A stretch of 64,000 bases of DNA. It comes from Nocardioides alkalitolerans DSM 16699. GTDB taxonomy: Bacteria > Actinomycetota > Actinomycetes > Propionibacteriales > Nocardioidaceae. The position numbers and the translations under genes were made by a program. Numbering within the stretch: the first letter of the stretch is position 1; every line of letters begins with the position of its first letter. Where the stretch lies: assembly GCF_000426525.1 (NCBI RefSeq), contig NZ_KE384533.1, positions 350,562 through 414,561 on the forward strand, given 5' to 3'. The notes below the pieces were generated by a model that was not told where the DNA came from, ran no database searches, and saw only the letters and a program-made list of their open reading frames with translations. Below, piece after piece: positions 59,728-64,000 of this stretch.

Positions 59728-61289
59728 GCGTCGGCCCCGACCAGCGCGCCGTCGTCGGTGACGGGGGTGGCGGCGGTGACCGGCGCGAGCGTGCGGTCGA
59801 GGTCGGTGCGCAGCGTGTGGAGCGAGTCGAGCACGTAGTTCTGGCGCACCTGCCAGGGGCGGCGGTCGCCCTGGCGCGGGAACGAGCCGATGGAGCGCTG
59901 CACGTAGCCGGCGGCGAGGTCGAGCAGCGGCTGCGGCTCGAGGTCGCCGTCGGGGCGGGGGGCGACGACGTCGTGGCCGCGCTTCTCCATCCAGCCCAGC
60001 ACCTTGCACACGAGGCGGTGGGTGAGGTCGGCCCGCAGCGTCCACGAGGCGTTGGTGTAGCCGATGCAGACGGCGAAGTTCGGGACCCCGGTCATCATCG
60101 CGCCGTTCCACACGAACTCCTCGGAGAGCTCGACGCGGTGACCGTCGACGTACGGCTCGATGCCGCCGAAGGCCAGCAGCCGCAGACCGGTCGCGGTGAC
60201 CACGACGTCGGCCTCGATCACCTCGCCGGAGCGCAGGCGGACCCCCTCGGGCACCAGGCGGTCGACGTGGTTCGTGACGACGTCGGCGTCGCCCGCCTTG
60301 ATGGCCCGGAAGAGGTCGCCGGACGGGATGGCGCACAGGCGCTGGTCCCACGGGTCGTACGGCGGCGTGAAGTGGTCGGCGACCAGCTGCTCGTCGCCGA
60401 GGATCTTCGTCGCCATGCCCGTGAGCAGCTTGCGCGCGGTCGCCGGGCGGCGGCGGCAGAACTGGTAGAACGCCGTGCTGAACGCGATGTTCTTGGCGCG
60501 CACGACGTGGTGGGCGACGCCCTCGGGCAGCACCGCCTTGATGCGGTCGGCCTTCTTGTCGCGGCTCGGCACCGCGCTGATCCAGGTGGGGGTGCGCTGC
60601 AGCATCGTCACGTGGGCCGCGGCGCCCTCGCCCTTCAGCATCGACGGCACGAGCGTGACCGCGGTGGCGCCGGAGCCGATGACGACGACGCGCTTGCCGG
60701 CGTAGTCGAGGTCCTCGGGCCAGAACTGCGGGTGCACGACCTCGCCGGCGAACGACTCGGTGCCCTCGAAGACGGGGTCGTGGGGGTTGTCGTAGTCGTA
60801 GTAGCCCGCGCAGGAGTAGAGGAAGCCGCACGTCATCGTGCGCCGCTCCCCGGAGTGCGTGTCCTCCAGCGTGAGCGTCCAGCGGGCGGCGGCCGTGTCG
60901 AAGTCGGCGCCGACGACCTTGCTGGCGTAGCGGATGTGGCGCTCGATGCCGAACTCGTCGGCGGTCTCGCGGATGTAGTCGAGGATCGACGCGCCGTCGG
61001 CCAGCGAGCGGCCGTCCTTCCAGGGCTTGAAGCCGTAGCCCAGCGTGTACATGTCGGAGTCGGAGCGCACGCCCGGGTAGCGGAAGAGGTCCCACGTGCC
61101 GCCGAGGTCGTCGCGGGCCTCGAGGATCGCGTACGTCGTGCCCGGCCGCTCGGTCTGGAGGCGGTAGGCGGCGCCGACCCCGGAGAGACCGGCACCGACG
61201 ACGACGACGTCGACGTGCTCGGGCGTGCCCTGCGTGTCGGCAGCGGACTCGGCGGACGAGGTCGGATCGGCGGGCGTGGAGGTGCTCAT
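59724..61289 (-). CDS. EthA-like Baeyer-Villiger monooxygenase (second paralogue)
   Basis: A 521-residue flavoprotein paralogous to the enzyme at 32609-34114. The FAD motif GAGLSG is at 32-37, the fingerprint FAGEVVHPQFWP at 180-191, and the NADPH motif GSGATAVTLVPS follows. It has an extra Ser/Thr/Asp-rich N-terminus of about 22 residues. ATG 61289 is used. The overlap with the hydrolase gene and the divergent AraC regulator define a small ketone-to-ester-to-alcohol-plus-acid unit. The natural substrate is unknown. Confidence 0.93.
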   Translation of the reverse strand: MSTSTPADPTSSAESAADTQGTPEHVDVVVVGAGLSGVGAAYRLQTERPGTTYAILEARDDLGGTWDLFRYPGVRSDSDMYTLGYGFKPWKDGRSLADGASILDYIRETADEFGIERHIRYASKVVGADFDTAAARWTLTLEDTHSGERRTMTCGFLYSCAGYYDYDNPHDPVFEGTESFAGEVVHPQFWPEDLDYAGKRVVVIGSGATAVTLVPSMLKGEGAAAHVTMLQRTPTWISAVPSRDKKADRIKAVLPEGVAHHVVRAKNIAFSTAFYQFCRRRPATARKLLTGMATKILGDEQLVADHFTPPYDPWDQRLCAIPSGDLFRAIKAGDADVVTNHVDRLVPEGVRLRSGEVIEADVVVTATGLRLLAFGGIEPYVDGHRVELSEEFVWNGAMMTGVPNFAVCIGYTNASWTLRADLTHRLVCKVLGWMEKRGHDVVAPRPDGDLEPQPLLDLAAGYVQRSIGSFPRQGDRRPWQVRQNYVLDSLHTLRTDLDRTLAPVTAATPVTDDGALVGADA

Positions 61290-61371
61290 GACGTCGAGTC
61301 TGCGCCGCGCGCGCCGTACAGAACTTGCCCGAGTGCGACATAGTCTTGTCTCAGCGTGACAGGAGGCGCCC
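61290..61371. promoter_or_regulatory. 82-bp BVMO/AraC divergent promoter region
   Basis: The gap between the BVMO and AraC-type start codons should hold both promoters and the regulator's binding site. gacatagtcttgtc (61336-61349) is a small inverted repeat and a candidate half of that site. The AraC gene has an AGGAGG ribosome-binding site just before its ATG. Confidence 0.45.
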
Positions 61372-62376
61372 ATGGGACACATCCGATCGGCCTGCCTGCG
61401 GGGCCTGCGGGCCACCGTGGCCGAGCTCGGCGGCGACGCCGAGCGGCTGGCACGGTCGGCCGAGGTGCCGGTGGAGGCCCTCGACCGCGACGACCTGCTC
61501 ATCACCGAGCGCGGCGCCGCCACCATCCTCGAGCTGGCCGCCCACACCCTCGACTGCCCCGACCTCGGGCTGCGCATCGCGGCGCGGCAGGACATCACGA
61601 TGCTGGGCTCGCTCGCGGTGGCCATCCAGCACTCCCCCACGCTGGGCGACGCGCTCGAGTGCACGACCCGCTACCTCTTCGTGCACAGCCGGTCGCTCAC
61701 CCTCACCGTCGCGCCCGACCCGGCCGGCGACCGCGGCGTCAGCGCCCTGCTCTACGGCCCCGCCACGGCCGCCGGGCCCGTGCAGGGCACCGACAGCGGG
61801 CTGGCGTTCCTGCACCGGACGATCCTCTACCTCGCCGGCGGCCCGTACGGCCTGCGCAGCGTCGACCTGCCCTACCGGCCCGCCGCGCCCGCGGGGGTGC
61901 ACGAGGCGTTCTTTGGCGCGCCGGTGCGGGTCCGGCGGGACGTGCCGGCGGCGGTGCTGCGGATGCCCCGGAACCTCATGGACCACCCGATCGGCACGGT
62001 CAACGAGAACATGCGCCAGCTCGCCCTCGCCTTCCTCGCCGAGCAGGCGCCGACGGTCGCCGCCGACCTGGCCCCCCGGGTCCGGGCCGCGGTGCAGGAG
62101 TCCCTCGGCACCCGACCCGTCGAGGTCGGCGCCGTCGCCGCCCTGCTGGCGGTGCACCCCCGCACCCTGCAGCGCCGCCTCGAGGCCGAGGGCACGACGT
62201 TCGGAGCGGTGGTCGACGACGTACGACGCCACACCGCCCGCCGCCTGCTCACCACCACCGACCTCCCGGTGGGTCAGGTGGCGCACCTCGTGGGGTTCGC
62301 CGAGCAGTCCGCGCTGTCGCGCGCCGCGCGGAGGTGGTGGGACAGCTCGCCGCGGGAGGTACGGCGCGGGGGCTGA
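61372..62376 (+). CDS. AraC-family transcriptional regulator
   Basis: A 334-residue regulator. An N-terminal arabinose-binding-like domain of the PF12625 type (about 15-200) is followed by an AraC HTH (about 235-330) with VAALLAVHPRTLQRRLEAEGTTF and HLVGFAEQSALSRAARRWW. It is divergent from the BVMO/hydrolase pair. Regulators of this type commonly activate such BVMO operons in response to a ketone or fatty compound. The C-terminus is short after the second HTH. Confidence 0.92.
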   Translation: MGHIRSACLRGLRATVAELGGDAERLARSAEVPVEALDRDDLLITERGAATILELAAHTLDCPDLGLRIAARQDITMLGSLAVAIQHSPTLGDALECTTRYLFVHSRSLTLTVAPDPAGDRGVSALLYGPATAAGPVQGTDSGLAFLHRTILYLAGGPYGLRSVDLPYRPAAPAGVHEAFFGAPVRVRRDVPAAVLRMPRNLMDHPIGTVNENMRQLALAFLAEQAPTVAADLAPRVRAAVQESLGTRPVEVGAVAALLAVHPRTLQRRLEAEGTTFGAVVDDVRRHTARRLLTTTDLPVGQVAHLVGFAEQSALSRAARRWWDSSPREVRRGG

Positions 62377-62388
62377 CCGGTCAGCTGC

Positions 62389-62817
62389 TCAGTCGATCGT
62401 CGAGACCGCCCCGGGGTCCTTGAGCACGACGGTCACGCACCGGACGAAGGTGTCGCCGACGTTCTCGAGGTCGTGCACGGTGCACTGGTCGCCCGCGTAG
62501 GTGAGGAAGTTGGTGTGCCCCACCTCGACGTCGACGACACGGCTCGTGCCGTCGTCGTAGCGCTGAAGGACCCGTCCGGGGTCGGTGACGGTCCAGAAGT
62601 AGTCCTGGTCGTGGCAGTGGAACGGCAGCCGCTCACCGGGCTGGAGCGAGAGGTCCCACACCTGGACCCGGTCGTTCTCGAACCAGATGCGCGTGCCGAT
62701 GCGACGGTTCTCCCGCACGTCGCGCAGCTCGTCGGCGTAGGTCTGCGGGTCGAACACGGGTCCGGTCCCGGCGCCCTGCGTCTGGCCGGGCGCAGGCTTC
62801 TTGGTGGTCTCTCCCAC
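62389..62817 (-). CDS. Cupin-domain protein
   Basis: A 142-residue single cupin. GERLPFHCHDQDYFWTV carries two His ligands and GDQCTVHDLENVGDTFVRCVTV the second motif, so a metal site is likely. RENRRIGTRIWFENDRVQVWDL precedes it. The activity is not assigned. GTG 62817 has a GGAG ribosome-binding site. It is encoded 57 bp downstream of the amino-acid dehydrogenase gene on the same strand. Confidence 0.82.
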   Translation of the reverse strand: MGETTKKPAPGQTQGAGTGPVFDPQTYADELRDVRENRRIGTRIWFENDRVQVWDLSLQPGERLPFHCHDQDYFWTVTDPGRVLQRYDDGTSRVVDVEVGHTNFLTYAGDQCTVHDLENVGDTFVRCVTVVLKDPGAVSTID

Positions 62818-62874
62818 GGTGGGCTCCTCGTGTCTCGTGGCGACGGGTGGGTCGGGCGGTGGTCGTGCGTCTCG

Positions 62875-63936
62875 TCAGCGGGGCGTCGGGCGGGATCGAG
62901 CGTCCCGCACGAGCGCGCGTGCCTGGTCGTGGGCAGCGGCGAGCGGCGTGGTGCCCCGCTCGCGGGCGTCGGCCAGCACGCTGCCGACGCGGTCGGCGAT
63001 CCGGCCGAGCGCGGGCCCCAGCTCGTCGGCGGGCCACCCCGCGACGAGCGAGTGGATGTGGATCACGCCACCGGCATTGGCCACGAAGTCCGGGACGTAG
63101 AGGATGCCGGCAGAGTGGAGGTCGTCCGCGCAGGCGTCGTCCTCGAGGGTGTCGTTGGCGCCCCCGGCCACGATGCGGCAGCGGAGACCGGGGATCGCCG
63201 CTCGGGTGACCACGCGTGCCGCCGCGCAGGGGGCGAAGACGTCGGTGGCGTGGGTGAGGACCTCGTCGGCTGCGATGGCACGGCCGTCGATCTCGTGCGC
63301 CACCCGCTCGGCTCGATCGGCGTCGAGGTCGGTGACGGTGACCCGCGCGCCGTGGTCGACCAGCAGCCGCGCGAGGGCGGCTCCCACGTTGCCGACCCCC
63401 TGGACGAGGACCTCGACGTCCTGCACCCCGTCGGAGCCCAGCTGGTGCACCGTCGCCGCGCGGATGGCGTGGAAGACACCGAGCGCGGTCCACGGGGACG
63501 GATCGTCGGTCGAGCAGGTGGACGGTGCGCCGGCCGTCGCCATGAGCGCCAGGTCCTCGGTCGTCGTGCCCATGTCGACGCCCGGCAGGTAGGCACCGCC
63601 CAGACGCGCGACGAGCTCGCCGAAGCGCACGAGCCGCTCCCGCCGGTTGCGGTGGTCGCCGTCGTCGAGCACGACCGACTTGGCCCCGCCGTACGGCAGG
63701 CCGGCCAGCGCGTTCTTGTAGGTCATCGCGCGTGCGAGCCGCTGCGCCTCGAGCGCGCCGGCCCAGAACGAGGGGTACGCCTTCATCCGGACACCACCGA
63801 GACCGGGACCGAGGTCGGTGCTGTCGATGGCGATGACGGCGCGCAGGCCGGTCGCCGGGTCGCTGCAGGTGATCAGCTGCTCGGACGTGAGCGGGTCGGG
63901 CAGCTGACGGGCGGTCGCGGTGGCGACGGGGGGCAT
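62875..63936 (-). CDS. Leu/Phe/Val/Glu dehydrogenase family enzyme
   Basis: A 353-residue amino-acid dehydrogenase that reversibly deaminates a hydrophobic amino acid with NAD. The two active-site lysines are present (Lys74 in MTYKNALAG and Lys86 in GGAKSV). PGVDMGTTTEDL carries the catalytic Asp region, and VQGVGNVGAALARLL starts the NAD-binding Rossmann fold. GGANDTLEDDACADDLHSAGILYVPDFVANAGGVI is typical of the leucine/valine dehydrogenase branch. ATG 63936 follows an AGAGAG ribosome-binding site. Confidence 0.93.
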   Translation of the reverse strand: MPPVATATARQLPDPLTSEQLITCSDPATGLRAVIAIDSTDLGPGLGGVRMKAYPSFWAGALEAQRLARAMTYKNALAGLPYGGAKSVVLDDGDHRNRRERLVRFGELVARLGGAYLPGVDMGTTTEDLALMATAGAPSTCSTDDPSPWTALGVFHAIRAATVHQLGSDGVQDVEVLVQGVGNVGAALARLLVDHGARVTVTDLDADRAERVAHEIDGRAIAADEVLTHATDVFAPCAAARVVTRAAIPGLRCRIVAGGANDTLEDDACADDLHSAGILYVPDFVANAGGVIHIHSLVAGWPADELGPALGRIADRVGSVLADARERGTTPLAAAHDQARALVRDARSRPTPR

Positions 63937-64000
63937 GGCGGGCGCTCTCTTCTGGGTGGAGGGGGTGAGGGTGGGACGCTCGGGAGGACGGTCAGACGCG

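Noticed and set aside
1..64000. CRISPR arrays, prophage, transposase, integrase, rRNA or replication origin
   Set aside because: No regularly spaced repeats, no recombinase or transposase motifs, and no ribosomal RNA or DnaA-box cluster were seen. The only RNA gene I can support is one tRNA.

Overview
This is a chromosomal window from a very GC-rich actinobacterium, most probably a member of the Nocardioidaceae (Nocardioides-like). The evidence is high GC throughout, heavy use of GTG and TTG starts, four-base ATGA/GTGA gene overlaps, several genes that appear to be transcribed without a leader (TANNNT six or seven bases before the start codon), a mycothiol-type isomerase-family protein, a DUF222/HNH gene, and close relatives of mycobacterial FadE5, DesA3, EthA and bifunctional Dcd. 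No phage, insertion sequence, CRISPR array or plasmid function was found. Most of the window is core or housekeeping-like. The irregular part is about 45.0-49.6 kb.

Left part (0-24 kb). A truncated Ala/Pro/Glu-rich gene with repeated SLFD boxes enters from the left edge and ends at a very strong hairpin. An MFS exporter follows, then a tightly overlapped iron-siderophore uptake operon: lipoprotein, two permeases, ATPase and siderophore-interacting reductase. Its promoter carries a clear IdeR/DtxR box. Next come dcd, an SGNH hydrolase, a tRNA-Gly(CCC) whose CCA end runs straight into the ATG of a DUF2461 gene, an Rrf2 regulator with a TauE/SafE exporter, fadE5, the divergent lysG/lysE pair, and a complete six-gene Mrp antiporter operon (A with fused B, then C, D, E, F, G). 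A DEAD-box helicase and an anchored hypothetical protein close this part.

Middle part (24-45 kb). Here are an aromatic-aldehyde-type dehydrogenase, a bacterial NHLRC2-like thioredoxin/NHL protein facing a mycothiol-isomerase-family protein, a short-chain dehydrogenase, a membrane-protein gene split by a frameshift at a C run, a crotonase, a second DEAD-box helicase and an EthA-like Baeyer-Villiger monooxygenase. A three-gene envelope module follows, in which a zinc-ribbon/Gly-Tyr-Gln-repeat membrane protein and a 753-residue anchored protein share the same C-terminal domain. A DesA3-type desaturase/oxidoreductase pair with a divergent PucR-type regulator, an SGNH lipoprotein and a DUF222-HNH protein end this part.

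Right part (45-64 kb). A gene-poor stretch leads to secreted and WXG-type proteins and a GAF-HisKA protein with no ATPase domain. Beyond it lie a septum-formation-type lipoprotein, a cation-diffusion facilitator with an amidohydrolase, a GNAT enzyme with an anchored M1-type metallopeptidase, zwf overlapping a GH15 trehalase/glucoamylase, a second EthA-like BVMO overlapping an alpha/beta hydrolase and facing an AraC regulator, a cupin, and a Leu/Phe/Val dehydrogenase.

The most unusual signals are long perfect palindromes at gene ends. Their sequences mostly differ from one another, and one of them covers the start of the first BVMO gene. Others are the tRNA-ATG fusion, the C-run frameshift, and the two-locus family of anchored proteins with Gln/Gly/Tyr/Pro repeats.
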